Below, in pieces: positions 17,631 to 28,659 of a DNA stretch of 42,823 nucleotides. A program made the position numbers and the translations under genes. How positions within the stretch are numbered: position 1 is the first letter of the stretch; each line of letters starts with the position of its first letter. This stretch comes from Chloroflexota bacterium (GTDB taxonomy: Bacteria; Chloroflexota; Anaerolineae; JAAYEA01). The DNA lies in assembly GCA_019873665.1 (NCBI GenBank), contig JAIOAV010000028.1, positions 1-42,823 on the forward strand. Direction: 5' to 3'. Below the pieces are notes generated by a model. That model was not told where the DNA came from, did not search any database, and saw nothing but the letters and a program-made list of their open reading frames with translations.

Positions 17631-19106
17631 CTAGCAGAAACTGCGCGCGGCGCGCATGGCGTCCTGCCAGCGCGCAAAGGCAGCCGCCTGCGCCGCACCC
17701 TCGCCCGGCGCAAAGAGGTCCCACGCGATCTGGGGCGACTTGTCTTCTCGGAGGCCAACGGCCGCGCCCGCCAGTTGTGCGATCCCCAGCGCGGTCATCT
17801 CCGCTTGACGCGCCCGCCGCACCGGCCGCCGCAAAAGATCCGCCTGAAACTGCATCAACCAGTCATTCTGCGTCACGCCGCCATCGGCGCGGACCTCCGG
17901 GATCGAGACCCTGGCGTCGTCCTCCATCGCCTGCACGACCTCATAGACGCGAAAGGCGATCGCCTCGAGCACGGCGCGCGCCAGGTGCGCGCGTGTGGCG
18001 GCGCTGGTCAACCCGAGAAAGGCCCCCTGCACTTGCCGATCCCAATGCGGCGCGGCTAATCCCACCAGCGCCGGCACAAAATACACCCCGCCATTATCCG
18101 GCAGTGATGCGGCCAGCGCCCCGCTTTCGGCAGCGTCGCGCAGCATCCCCAGGTTGTGGCGCAACCACTGAATCGCCGCGCCCACGCTATAGATGCCACC
18201 ATCGAGGTAATAAGCGGGCGGCTCGCCCTCGCGGCTCACCGCCAGGCTCGTCAACAGCCCGCGCGCTGACAGGCGGAACGTGGCGCCAAGGTGCATCAAC
18301 AGAAAAGCGCCCGTGCCGTAGGTGATCTTGAGCTCGCCGGCACGAAAGCAGCCATGCCCCCAGAGCGCCGCGGGTTGATCCACTGCCGAGGCGGTGATGG
18401 GCGCAGAGATGCCGAGGAACGCCCCAGGGTCCGTCGTGCCATAGGGCGCGCCGGAGGGGCGCGGTGCGGCGAGCAGCTCTCGCGGCACGCCAAACAGGGT
18501 CAGCAGATCATCATCCCAGGCGAGTGTGCGCACGTTAAATAGCATTGTGCGGGACGCCGTGGACCAGTCGGTGGCATAGATATGCCCGCCGCTCAGCCGC
18601 CAGAGCAGCCACGTGTCCAGCGTGCCGATCCGCAGCGTGCCCCGCGCTCGCGCCGCCTGCACGGCCGGCACGTTCTCCAGCAGCCACTGCAGCTTGCTGG
18701 CGGCAAAGTACGAGTCCAACACCAGCCCCGTGCGCTGGCGGATCAGCTCCTGCATCGGCGGGGTGGATAGCTCCCGGCAACGCGCCGCCGTGCGCGTACA
18801 CTGCCAGGTGATCACAGGATAGAGCGGATCGCCCGTCGTGGCGTCCCACGCCAACACCGATTCGCCCTGGTTGCTCACGCCCACCGCGACAACGTCGCGC
18901 GCCTCCGCGCCGGCACGCGTCATCGCCTCTTGTGCCGCATCGAGCACCGAGCGCCAGATGACGCATGCATCCATTTCCACCCAGCCAGGATATGGGCAAT
19001 GCTGCGCCAGTTCGCGTTGCGCCAGAGCTCGCAGTCGCCCTTGCCCATCCACCAGCGCCGCTTTGGTGGCGGTCGTGCCCTGATCAATCGCCAGGATGTA
19101 TGACAA
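17631..19106 (-). CDS. FGGY-family carbohydrate kinase (glycerol kinase-like)
   Basis: ATP-dependent sugar or polyol kinase of 491 residues. It has the N-terminal phosphate loop IDQGTTATKA, the FGGY lobes, YGTGAFLLMHLG and the signature FVPALVGLAAPHWD. Overall it is closest to glycerol kinase, including WQCTRTA and the AVDQPAAL aspartate. The substrate-contacting Arg of the glycerol kinase NQRE motif is replaced by Gly (NQGES). Glycerol is therefore not certain, and another polyol such as a tetritol or pentitol is possible. The start is TTG with AGGAGGT 5 bases upstream. It follows the SDR gene by 32 bases on the same strand, which suggests an oxidation/phosphorylation pathway for one substrate. 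It converges with the subtilase gene, leaving 21 bases between. Confidence 0.88.
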   Translation of the reverse strand: MSYILAIDQGTTATKAALVDGQGRLRALAQRELAQHCPYPGWVEMDACVIWRSVLDAAQEAMTRAGAEARDVVAVGVSNQGESVLAWDATTGDPLYPVITWQCTRTAARCRELSTPPMQELIRQRTGLVLDSYFAASKLQWLLENVPAVQAARARGTLRIGTLDTWLLWRLSGGHIYATDWSTASRTMLFNVRTLAWDDDLLTLFGVPRELLAAPRPSGAPYGTTDPGAFLGISAPITASAVDQPAALWGHGCFRAGELKITYGTGAFLLMHLGATFRLSARGLLTSLAVSREGEPPAYYLDGGIYSVGAAIQWLRHNLGMLRDAAESGALAASLPDNGGVYFVPALVGLAAPHWDRQVQGAFLGLTSAATRAHLARAVLEAIAFRVYEVVQAMEDDARVSIPEVRADGGVTQNDWLMQFQADLLRRPVRRARQAEMTALGIAQLAGAAVGLREDKSPQIAWDLFAPGEGAAQAAAFARWQDAMRAARSFC

Positions 19107-19138
19107 CGCTGACCTCCTATGCTGCTGCCCCTGCCGCC

Positions 19139-19930
19139 TTATAGTAGTGCCCGGCAGTACCCCCCGTCCACCGGGATCGTTGCGCCGGTGATGTAGCTGG
19201 CTCGCTCCGACGCCAAAAAGACGACCAGTGCGGCTAGCTCCTCCGGGCGACCCAGTCGCCCCGCTGGGATCTCTGCGGCATAATCTGCCAGCACCTCTTC
19301 GTAGCTCCGTCCCTCGGCCGCCATACGCGATTCCGCCAGCGCGCGCACCCGATCGGTCAACGTGTAGCCAGGACAGACGTTATTAACGGTGATGCCGGCG
19401 GCAGCATATTCAGCAGCGATCGTTTTGGCCATTCCCACCAGGCCAGCCCGGGCGGCTGTGGAGAGCACAAAGCCCTCTTCTGGCTGCTTGACCATCACCG
19501 ACGTGCTGTTGATGATCCGCCCCCAGCCGCGCTCTTTCATGCCGGGGAGCACTGCCCGGCAGAGGCGCACCGCGCTCATCAGGTTCAAGTCCAGCGCGCG
19601 CTGCCATGCCGCATCGTCAAAGATCGCGAACGACCCGGTGGGTGGGCCGCCGGCGTTGTTCACCAGGATATCAATGCGGCCAAAGCGCGCCTGTGCTGAT
19701 GCCACGAGACGGTCGATTTGGTCTGCCTGCGTCACATTGCACGGCAGGGCCAGCACCTCCGCTCCGGTGGCATGGCGGATCTCTTCCGCCGTTGCGTCCA
19801 GTGTCGTCTGCTCGCGCGCGCAGATCGCCACGCGGCAGCCCTCCCGCGCCAACTCCCAGGCGATTGCCTTTCCCAGCCCCTTACTGGCTGCGGTAACGAG
19901 CGCGACCTTGCCTTGCAGACCCAGGTCCAT
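19139..19930 (-). CDS. Short-chain dehydrogenase/reductase, atypical active site
   Basis: A 263-residue Rossmann-fold oxidoreductase with TAASKGLG for NAD(P), LVNNAGGP, CPGYTLTDR and the C-terminal ITGATIPVDGG typical of FabG-like SDRs. The catalytic Tyr-x3-Lys is missing: the aligned stretch FVLSTAARAG has Ser and Arg. A known SDR subgroup lacks this tyrosine, so the fold call is firm but the activity is not. The start ATG at 19930 follows AAAGGAGGG. The longer open frame to 19990 runs through the promoter. It is transcribed with the FGGY kinase. Confidence 0.9.
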   Translation of the reverse strand: MDLGLQGKVALVTAASKGLGKAIAWELAREGCRVAICAREQTTLDATAEEIRHATGAEVLALPCNVTQADQIDRLVASAQARFGRIDILVNNAGGPPTGSFAIFDDAAWQRALDLNLMSAVRLCRAVLPGMKERGWGRIINSTSVMVKQPEEGFVLSTAARAGLVGMAKTIAAEYAAAGITVNNVCPGYTLTDRVRALAESRMAAEGRSYEEVLADYAAEIPAGRLGRPEELAALVVFLASERASYITGATIPVDGGYCRALL

Positions 19931-19961
19931 CTGAGGCCCTCCTTTCCAGCTACACGCTATG

Positions 19962-19990
19962 ATCGTAGGCGCGCCAGCGCCGCACGTCAA
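19962..19990 (-). promoter_or_regulatory. Promoter for SDR-kinase operon
   Basis: Minus strand TTGACG (19985-19990), 17-base spacer, TACGAT (19962-19967). It stands back to back with the permease promoter: the two -35 boxes are 5 bases apart, so shared regulation is plausible. Confidence 0.6.
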
Positions 19991-19995
19991 CCCAT

Positions 19996-20023
19996 TTGCC
20001 TTTCATAAAGTTCTGCGTAGAAT
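19996..20023 (+). promoter_or_regulatory. Promoter for the ion permease gene
   Basis: TTGCCT (19996-20001), 16-base spacer, TAGAAT (20018-20023). It places the transcript start near 20030, which rules out an in-frame start at 19959. Confidence 0.6.
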
Positions 20024-20102
20024 CTCGCGGGGCCGCAAGAGAGCACCCTCGCGCCCCCTTCTCGCCCAACTCATACCGAGGGAGGCCACCCCGCTTTCCG
20101 CT

Positions 20103-21335
20103 ATGCCACTGCCTATCATTGTGCTTCTCGTCGTCTTTGTCCTGATCGCGGTGCGCAAGATCGGCCGTGTGCGTCTGCAAATCTGGCAGATCATGACCGG
20201 CGCAGCATCGGTCGTGCTCTTGACAGGGCAGATCACGCCGCAACACGCGCTGGCCGCCATTAATATAGACGTGATGCTGTTTCTTCTCGGCATGTTCGTG
20301 CTCGGCCAGGCGCTGGAGGCGAGTGGCTATCTGACCCATCTCTCCTATCGTCTCTTTCGCCGGGCGCGCTCCGCCGACGAGTTGCTGCTGTTGCTCCTCT
20401 TAGGAATGGGGCTGGCCTCCGCGTTGCTGATGAACGATACTGTCGCCATCGTCGGCACCCCCATGGTGGTCGCACTGGCTCGTGCGCACAGGCTCCCCAC
20501 GCGGATGCTCATGCTGGCGTTGGCTTTCGCCGTGACCATCGGCAGCGTCATGAGCCCCATCGGCAATCCACAGAACCTGCTGATCGCCCTCAATGGAGGG
20601 GTGTCCAACTCCTTTGCCACCTTCCTCCGTCACCTACTGTTGCCGACGCTGCTGAACCTGCTAGTCGTCTTTGTCATCCTGCGGCTGTATAACCGGCGCG
20701 AGATGGCCTGCACCCTCTGCCATGTGGAGACGGGGATCGCAGACCCGCATTTGGCACGGCGTTGTCAGGTGGCGATGGGGTTGTTGCTCGTGCTGGTGTT
20801 CGCCAAGATCGCAGCGATCGCGCTGTGCCTCCCCTTTGACTTTCGCCTGATCTACATCGCGCTCCTTCCTACATTGCCGATCCTCGTCGGCAGCCCACGC
20901 CGCTGGCAGATCGTGCGACAGGTGGATTGGGCCACACTCCTCTTTTTCGCCGCCATGTTCGTGTTTATGGAAAGCGTCTGGGAGACCGGAGTGATCCAGT
21001 CGGTTATTGCCCAAGTCGGCGTGAGCGTAACTGCCACGAGGATGATCCTGGGCGTCAGCGTTTTGCTCAGCCAGCTCATCTCCAACGTCCCGTTGGTGGC
21101 GCTTTATCTGCCGATGTTGCTGGAGGCAGGCGCCGGGACAAAGGAGATGATGGCGCTGGCGGCGGGGAGCACCATCGCGGGCAACCTGCTCATTCTCGGC
21201 GCGGCCAGCAATGTGATCATCATCCATAACGCCGAAAAGCGGTGCGGCGAGACGCTCACCTTCTGGGAGTTTGCGCGCGCTGGCATCCCGCTGACAGCGG
21301 CGAACGTGCTGGTGTACTGGGTGTTCCTACGCTGA
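20103..21335 (+). CDS. ArsB/DASS-type anion or Na+/H+ permease
   Basis: A 410-residue integral membrane protein with about 10-11 hydrophobic segments. Family features of the ion transporter superfamily (ArsB, NhaD, CitM) are visible: MSPIGNPQNLLIAL in the first repeat, SNVPLVALYLPM in the second and AGNLLILGAASNVIIIHNAEKRG-like sequence near the end. It moves anions or exchanges cations across the inner membrane; the substrate cannot be told. The ATG at 20103 begins the first membrane helix (PLPIIVLLVVFVLIAV). The ribosome site is weak (GGGAGG 17 bases up). It converges with the GNAT gene with 4 bases between stops. It shares its control region with the SDR operon. Confidence 0.87.
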   Translation: MPLPIIVLLVVFVLIAVRKIGRVRLQIWQIMTGAASVVLLTGQITPQHALAAINIDVMLFLLGMFVLGQALEASGYLTHLSYRLFRRARSADELLLLLLLGMGLASALLMNDTVAIVGTPMVVALARAHRLPTRMLMLALAFAVTIGSVMSPIGNPQNLLIALNGGVSNSFATFLRHLLLPTLLNLLVVFVILRLYNRREMACTLCHVETGIADPHLARRCQVAMGLLLVLVFAKIAAIALCLPFDFRLIYIALLPTLPILVGSPRRWQIVRQVDWATLLFFAAMFVFMESVWETGVIQSVIAQVGVSVTATRMILGVSVLLSQLISNVPLVALYLPMLLEAGAGTKEMMALAAGSTIAGNLLILGAASNVIIIHNAEKRCGETLTFWEFARAGIPLTAANVLVYWVFLR

Positions 21336-21339
21336 GACA

Positions 21340-22185
21340 TTAGTCCCACGCACCCTGCATGACAAAGAAGCGCTCGCCGGTATGCTGAAAGCCGAACCGG
21401 CGATAGAGCCGCTGGGCGCGGTGGTTGTCTTCTTGCGTGTTCAGCGCGACACTGCTTACCCCCGCCTCGGCAAAGAAGCGCATCGCTTCCGCCAGCAGTC
21501 GCGTGCCAATCCCCTGCCGCTGCCAATCCGGGTGTATGGCGAGGCGGGCCAGTTGCCCCTGTTCCTGGCGCACGTCGCACAGTACATATCCCACCACAAT
21601 GCCGCCGAGGCACGCTGCATACAGCATCGCAAAGGAGCACAGCGCATGTCGAAAGAACGCGGCGTTGTTGCGCCAGATGGGGGCAAAGGCAGCGCTATCG
21701 AGCGCCACCAGCGCAGGAATGTCTGCCGCGTCCACCAGCCGCACCTCTACCGCCTGATTGCCTGTAGCAGGGGCATCTGTGCCCTCCTTTTCATAAAAGA
21801 GCACGTCGCCCACGTGGCGGTAGCCGGCCCGCGCCAGCGGCTGTCGCAGCCACGCCGAATCTCCCATGTACAGCGGCGGCAGCGCGCCACACTGCTTGGC
21901 ATAGAAACTCGCCGCCCGCAGCAACTCTGGCAGATCATGATCCACCGCGCGCTTGTCGCGGCAGGTAACGGTATGGATCTGCACCACCGGTGCGCGCAGC
22001 ACGTCCAGGAGCAAAAAGGCCTCAGGCTCCCCGCCTTGAACGGCCATCCATGCGGGCCAGTCGCCGAGATGCCTCTCCACTTCCACCAGCGAGCTTTCCA
22101 GCGTCGTCCAGCTCGATCGCCGCAGAAAGGGCATGATCCGCCCTGCGTCGGCAGATGTTACTGCTCGCACCCCGTCCTGCCACAT
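21340..22185 (-). CDS. GNAT-family N-acetyltransferase
   Basis: A 281-residue protein. The C-terminal half is a clear GNAT domain, with LARLAIHPDWQRQGIGTRLL (acetyl-CoA loop Q/R-x-x-G-I/G) and NTQEDNHRAQRLYRRFGF. The N-terminal half (about 130 residues) looks like a degenerate second GNAT-type fold. The target is unknown. I choose the ATG at 22185 because the open frame up to 22242 overlaps a consensus promoter and would lie upstream of the mRNA start. The gene is divergent from the NAD(P)H-hydrate repair gene. Confidence 0.87.
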   Translation of the reverse strand: MWQDGVRAVTSADAGRIMPFLRRSSWTTLESSLVEVERHLGDWPAWMAVQGGEPEAFLLLDVLRAPVVQIHTVTCRDKRAVDHDLPELLRAASFYAKQCGALPPLYMGDSAWLRQPLARAGYRHVGDVLFYEKEGTDAPATGNQAVEVRLVDAADIPALVALDSAAFAPIWRNNAAFFRHALCSFAMLYAACLGGIVVGYVLCDVRQEQGQLARLAIHPDWQRQGIGTRLLAEAMRFFAEAGVSSVALNTQEDNHRAQRLYRRFGFQHTGERFFVMQGAWD

Positions 22186-22221
22186 GATCGCCCACTCTGA
22201 TTCCACGTTTTTGTTGCGCGT

Positions 22222-22249
22222 AGCATAGTCGGACGCGCTCACGTGTCAA
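22222..22249 (-). promoter_or_regulatory. Promoter for the GNAT gene
   Basis: Minus strand TTGACA (22244-22249), 16-base spacer, TATGCT (22222-22227). It sits over the apparent first codons of the longest open frame, showing that frame's GTG start is not used. Confidence 0.75.
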
Positions 22250-22321
22250 GCGGAAGCCGGCACATGTGGCCGCGCTACGATCCTGTCGGAGAGGCCAGCG
22301 CGCTCGCGCAACCGTCGCCGG

Positions 22322-22350
22322 TTGACACGGACCGCGCTTGCGGCTACAAT
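22322..22350 (+). promoter_or_regulatory. Promoter for nnr
   Basis: TTGACA (22322-22327), 17-base spacer, TACAAT (22345-22350). It overlaps the open frame's first TTG codon, so the ATG at 22400 is the start. Confidence 0.8.
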
Positions 22351-22399
22351 GGCGACCAATGTTTTATCACATATGAGGCTGAGCGCAAGGAGCAGGCTG

Positions 22400-24064
22400 A
22401 TGAGGATCCTTACCATAGCGCAGATGCGCGACCTGGAGCGCCGGACGGACGCCGCCGGACACACCTACGCCGAGATGATGGAGAACGCGGGCCGCGCCGT
22501 GGCCCTGGCGATCCAGCAACGCCGCCAGGTGGAGGGCCTGCACGCGCTGGTGCTGGTGGGGCCGGGAAACAACGGTGGCGATGGGTTGGTAACGGCCCGC
22601 TATCTGCGGCAGATGGGCGCACAGGTCGGGCTGTATATCTGGAAACGAGACACCGCCAGTGATGACAACTATCGCCGCACGCAGGAGGCCGCAATACCGG
22701 TGTCCTGGGCGGCAGAGGATACGGATGGCAGCACGCTGCGACGGCTGGTCGCGACAGCCGATGTCGTGGTGGATGCCCTGCTGGGCACCGGTGTGGACCG
22801 CCCGCTGGAGGGCGGGATCAAGGAGCTGCTGGAAAGGGTGCAGCAGGTAGTAGCCGAGAACCGAGGAGCGGCGCGCGCGCATCCCTTCACCGCACCCGCC
22901 ATACCGACACCCGAGTGGACCGCGCGCCCCTGGATCGTCGCGGTGGATACGCCCAGCGGCATTCACTGCGATACCGGCGCGGCTGATCCGGCGACACTTG
23001 CCGCAGACCTCACCGTGACCTTTGCCTGTCCCAAGATCGGCTTCTATCGCTTTCCCGCTGCCGCCCTCCTGGGGGAGCTGGTCGTCGCCGACATCGGCAT
23101 CCCAGCACAACTGATGGAGGAGGGCGACCTGTTTGTGGCCACGCCTCAGATGGTGGCGGATTTGCTGCCCGCACGCCCGCTGAACGCACACAAGGGAACT
23201 TTCGGCAAGGCGATGATCGTGGCCGGGTCCGCCAATTATGTGGGCGCAGCGTACCTGGCCAGCGTCGCCGCGACGCGCGTCGGTGCCGGCCTCGTGACGC
23301 TGGCCGCCGCCGGCACCGTCTATTCAATCGTGGCCAGCAAAACCACCGAGGTAACGCATCTGATCTTGCCGGACGATCGGGGCGCAGTGCGGCCCAGCGG
23401 GGTCAAGATCATTCGCGATGAGCTCGACGGCTATACGGCGCTGCTGATCGGTCCGGGGCTGGGCCGCGACCCCAAAACGGTTCAATTCGTGCACGAGTTG
23501 CTTCAGCTTAAAGCTCCCACGACGCCCGGTCTGGGCTTTACCGCCATGAGCGCCCGTGGCACAGCGGAGACGAAGTCGCTGCCCCCGCTGGTGATAGACG
23601 CCGACGGGCTGAATGCGCTGGCAGATCTTGGCAATTGGTGGCGCGACCTGCGTGTACCTGCCATCTTGACACCACATCCGGGCGAGATGTCCCGCTTGCG
23701 AGGGATATCGGTAGCCGAAATCGAGCAGGACCGACTGACTGCGGCGCGCAGCGCGGCTGGCGAATGGCAGCAGACGGTAGTACTGAAAGGCGCTTTCACC
23801 GTGATCGCCGCGCCGGATGGGCGCACCACCATCACGCCCTTTGCCAACCCTGGCCTGGCGACTGCGGGCACGGGCGATGTGCTGGCGGGCGCAATCGTGG
23901 GACTGCTGGCACAAGGGGTAGAGCCACACGCCGCTGCGGTGGCCGGCGCATATCTGCACGGCCTGGCGGGTGAGCTGGCACGAGAGGAGCTGGGCGATGC
24001 TGGCATGGTTGCCGGCGACCTGCTGCCGGCGCTGCCGCAGGCAATCCAGGCGCTGCGCGGCTGA
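22400..24064 (+). CDS. nnr: Bifunctional NAD(P)H-hydrate epimerase / ADP-dependent NAD(P)H-hydrate dehydratase
   Basis: Metabolite-repair enzyme of 554 residues that converts damaged R- and S-NAD(P)HX back to NAD(P)H. The N-terminal epimerase domain (YjeF_N) has ENAGRAVALAI, VGPGNNGGDGLVTARYL, DALLGTG and AVDTPSGI. The C-terminal dehydratase is ribokinase-like: KGTFGKAMIVAGSANYVGAAYL, LIGPGLG, VIDADGLNAL, LTPHPGEM, VLKGAFTV and AGTGDVLAGAIVGLLAQG. Both are intact and fused as in E. coli. The ATG follows AAGGAG by 7 bases. A bidirectional hairpin terminator stands after it. Confidence 0.95.
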   Translation: MRILTIAQMRDLERRTDAAGHTYAEMMENAGRAVALAIQQRRQVEGLHALVLVGPGNNGGDGLVTARYLRQMGAQVGLYIWKRDTASDDNYRRTQEAAIPVSWAAEDTDGSTLRRLVATADVVVDALLGTGVDRPLEGGIKELLERVQQVVAENRGAARAHPFTAPAIPTPEWTARPWIVAVDTPSGIHCDTGAADPATLAADLTVTFACPKIGFYRFPAAALLGELVVADIGIPAQLMEEGDLFVATPQMVADLLPARPLNAHKGTFGKAMIVAGSANYVGAAYLASVAATRVGAGLVTLAAAGTVYSIVASKTTEVTHLILPDDRGAVRPSGVKIIRDELDGYTALLIGPGLGRDPKTVQFVHELLQLKAPTTPGLGFTAMSARGTAETKSLPPLVIDADGLNALADLGNWWRDLRVPAILTPHPGEMSRLRGISVAEIEQDRLTAARSAAGEWQQTVVLKGAFTVIAAPDGRTTITPFANPGLATAGTGDVLAGAIVGLLAQGVEPHAAAVAGAYLHGLAGELAREELGDAGMVAGDLLPALPQAIQALRG

Positions 24065-24080
24065 GATCGCGAAAAAGCAA

Positions 24081-24104
24081 AAGGGGCGCACCTTTGCGCC
24101 CCTT
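24081..24104. terminator. Bidirectional terminator between nnr and tRNA-Ser
   Basis: A 10-bp perfect stem (24081-24090 with 24095-24104) and 4-base loop. On the minus strand it is followed by TTTTGCTTTTTC, a strong U tract for the tadA/tRNA-Ser transcript. On the plus strand it follows nnr by 16 bases. Confidence 0.85.
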
Positions 24105-24113
24105 GTTGACTAG

Positions 24114-24200
24114 CGGAGAGGGTGGGATTTGAACCCACGAGGCATTGCTGCCTACGGCATTTCGAGGGCCGCGCCTTCAGCCAGACTAGGCAACCTCTCC
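24114..24200 (-). tRNA. tRNA-Ser(CGA)
   Basis: An 87-base class II tRNA on the minus strand: acceptor GGAGAGG/CCTCTCC with discriminator G, anticodon loop CTCGAAA (CGA, reads UCG), a long variable arm with stem AGGCA/TGCCT, and a T-arm with TTCAAAT. No CCA is encoded, unlike tRNA-Val here. One C-U mismatch closes the anticodon stem. It begins 9 bases past the tadA stop, so the two are probably one transcript. Confidence 0.95.
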
Positions 24201-24209
24201 AGACGATTC

Positions 24210-24674
24210 TTACAGCTCATCTGCATCACTACGCAGCGCGCGGAAAAAAGCGGCCATCAGCTCGGCTACCTCATCCGCCAGCACCCCCTTGACCACCATC
24301 ACGCGATGGTTCAGGTACGGCAAGCTGAGCAGGTCCACCACGCTGCCGGCAGCGCCGGTCTTGGGATCGTCCACTGCATACACCAGCAGCCCGATGCGGG
24401 CCTGCACCAGCGCGCCGGCGCACATCGGGCATGGCTCCAGCGTACTATAGAGCGCTACTTCTGGCAGCCGCCAGCTTCGCCGGTGCGCCGCGGCCTGTCG
24501 CAGCGCCAGAATCTCGGCGTGCGCAGTGGGGTCTCGCCACTCTTCCTTGCGGTTGCGGCCGCGGCCGATGATCTGCCCGCGCCAGACAGCCACCGCTCCC
24601 ACCGGAACATCCCCGGCAGCGGCGGCATCCTGCGCCTCCCGTAGCGCCTCCCGCATGAAGGGTTCGTGAGCCAT
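24210..24674 (-). CDS. tadA: tRNA-specific adenosine deaminase TadA
   Basis: Deaminates adenosine to inosine at the wobble position of tRNA-Arg(ACG). It has 154 residues, the zinc ligands and catalytic Glu in TAHAEILAL and LEPCPMCAGALVQARI, and normal length. The substrate-contacting C-terminal helix is present (AFFRALRS). The ATG at 24674 is 8 bases downstream of a TATAAT box, so the message is probably leaderless. A TTG one codon earlier is the only alternative. tRNA-Ser follows directly. Confidence 0.95.
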   Translation of the reverse strand: MAHEPFMREALREAQDAAAAGDVPVGAVAVWRGQIIGRGRNRKEEWRDPTAHAEILALRQAAAHRRSWRLPEVALYSTLEPCPMCAGALVQARIGLLVYAVDDPKTGAAGSVVDLLSLPYLNHRVMVVKGVLADEVAELMAAFFRALRSDADEL

Positions 24675-24682
24675 CAAATGCC

Positions 24683-24711
24683 ATTATATCACCACTTGGC
24701 CGCGCAGGCAA
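24683..24711 (-). promoter_or_regulatory. Promoter for tadA, giving a leaderless mRNA
   Basis: Minus strand TTGCCT (24706-24711), 17-base spacer, TATAAT (24683-24688). The ATG is 8 bases past the -10 box, so transcription would start at or within about two bases of it. Confidence 0.75.
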
Positions 24712-24730
24712 AAGCCCAGGATTGGCTGGC

Positions 24731-25576
24731 CTATGCGGTGCGCGCCAGCAGCGCAATGGCAGCGACGGTACCTGGCCCGCCATGTACCGAGAGCGCCGCG
24801 CCAGTTTCCACAACGCGTCCTTCGTCAGGCATATCACATTCGGCGATCAGATCGCTGTACAGTTTGCGGGCCACCTCATCGTTGCGGATGTGGAGCACGC
24901 CGATCATCTCCAGCGGTCCCAGCGCTGCTACCTCGTGCTGGATACGCAACATGGCGCGGGTGAACGAGTTGGCAGTGCCGAGCAGCTTGAGCTCGCCATC
25001 GCGCATGGTCAACAGCGGCTTGATGTTGAAAAAGCGTACAACCTTTTCCACCACGGAGATAAAACGTGCTGCGCGGCCGCCCTTTTTCAGGTACTCGATA
25101 GTGTTCAGCGCGATAAAGACGCGGATGCGGCTCCGCACATCCTCCATAATGGGCAGGATCTCGGCAACGTTTTTGCCCTCCCGCGCTGCCTGTGCTGCGG
25201 CTTGCGCCTGCAGGCTTTGACCCCAGGAGAGCGATTCAGAGTCAAACACCTTTACCCTGCCCATGAAGCGCTGAGCTGCCACGCTGGCCGAGTTGAAGGT
25301 GCCACTGTGCTTGGACGTGACAGTGACGCAAATGACATCAGCGCCTTCCGCCACCAGCGATCCAAACGTCTCTTCAAAGACACCCACTGACGGCTGCGAT
25401 GTGCCCGGGTGGACTGTCTGCGCTTTGCGCCAGAACTCCTCTGCATCTAGCTCGCGGTCGAGATACATCTCTTCGCCAAAGTTGACATTGAGTGGCACGA
25501 CCTTGATTCCCCAGCGAGCAGCATCTTCGGGCAACAAGTCTGCCGCGCTGTCAGTTACAACCCGCACATGCGACAT
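24731..25576 (-). CDS. DegV family protein (fatty acid binding, FakB-like)
   Basis: A 281-residue DegV protein. The family binds a fatty acid and, with FakA, presents it for phosphorylation in lipid uptake. Visible family features: VVTDSAADLL at the N-terminus, TSQPSVGVFEE, the TSKHSGTFNSA loop and IEYLKKGGRA, plus the C-terminal HGGPGTVA loop. No fakA gene is nearby. The ATG at 25576 follows AAGGAGA. The longer frame to 25615 lacks support. It is divergent from uvrA. Confidence 0.92.
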   Translation of the reverse strand: MSHVRVVTDSAADLLPEDAARWGIKVVPLNVNFGEEMYLDRELDAEEFWRKAQTVHPGTSQPSVGVFEETFGSLVAEGADVICVTVTSKHSGTFNSASVAAQRFMGRVKVFDSESLSWGQSLQAQAAAQAAREGKNVAEILPIMEDVRSRIRVFIALNTIEYLKKGGRAARFISVVEKVVRFFNIKPLLTMRDGELKLLGTANSFTRAMLRIQHEVAALGPLEMIGVLHIRNDEVARKLYSDLIAECDMPDEGRVVETGAALSVHGGPGTVAAIALLARTA

Positions 25577-25654
25577 GCCCTGTCTCCTTCTACACGCATT
25601 TGACTGGTAAAACACTCAACTTGCGCACGAGTTGCAGTCCGGCCCGCTATTGCC

Positions 25655-25683
25655 TTGACAGGATCGGGCATTGGTGATAACAT
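25655..25683 (+). promoter_or_regulatory. Promoter for uvrA-miaB
   Basis: TTGACA (25655-25660), 17-base spacer, TAACAT (25678-25683). The leader is about 25 bases. No LexA-like palindrome is evident next to it. Confidence 0.75.
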
Positions 25684-25716
25684 CGAACGACAATTCGCAG
25701 TATGGGTTCAGGTCGT

Positions 25717-28655
<2,939 letters not shown>

Positions 28656-28659
<4 letters not shown>

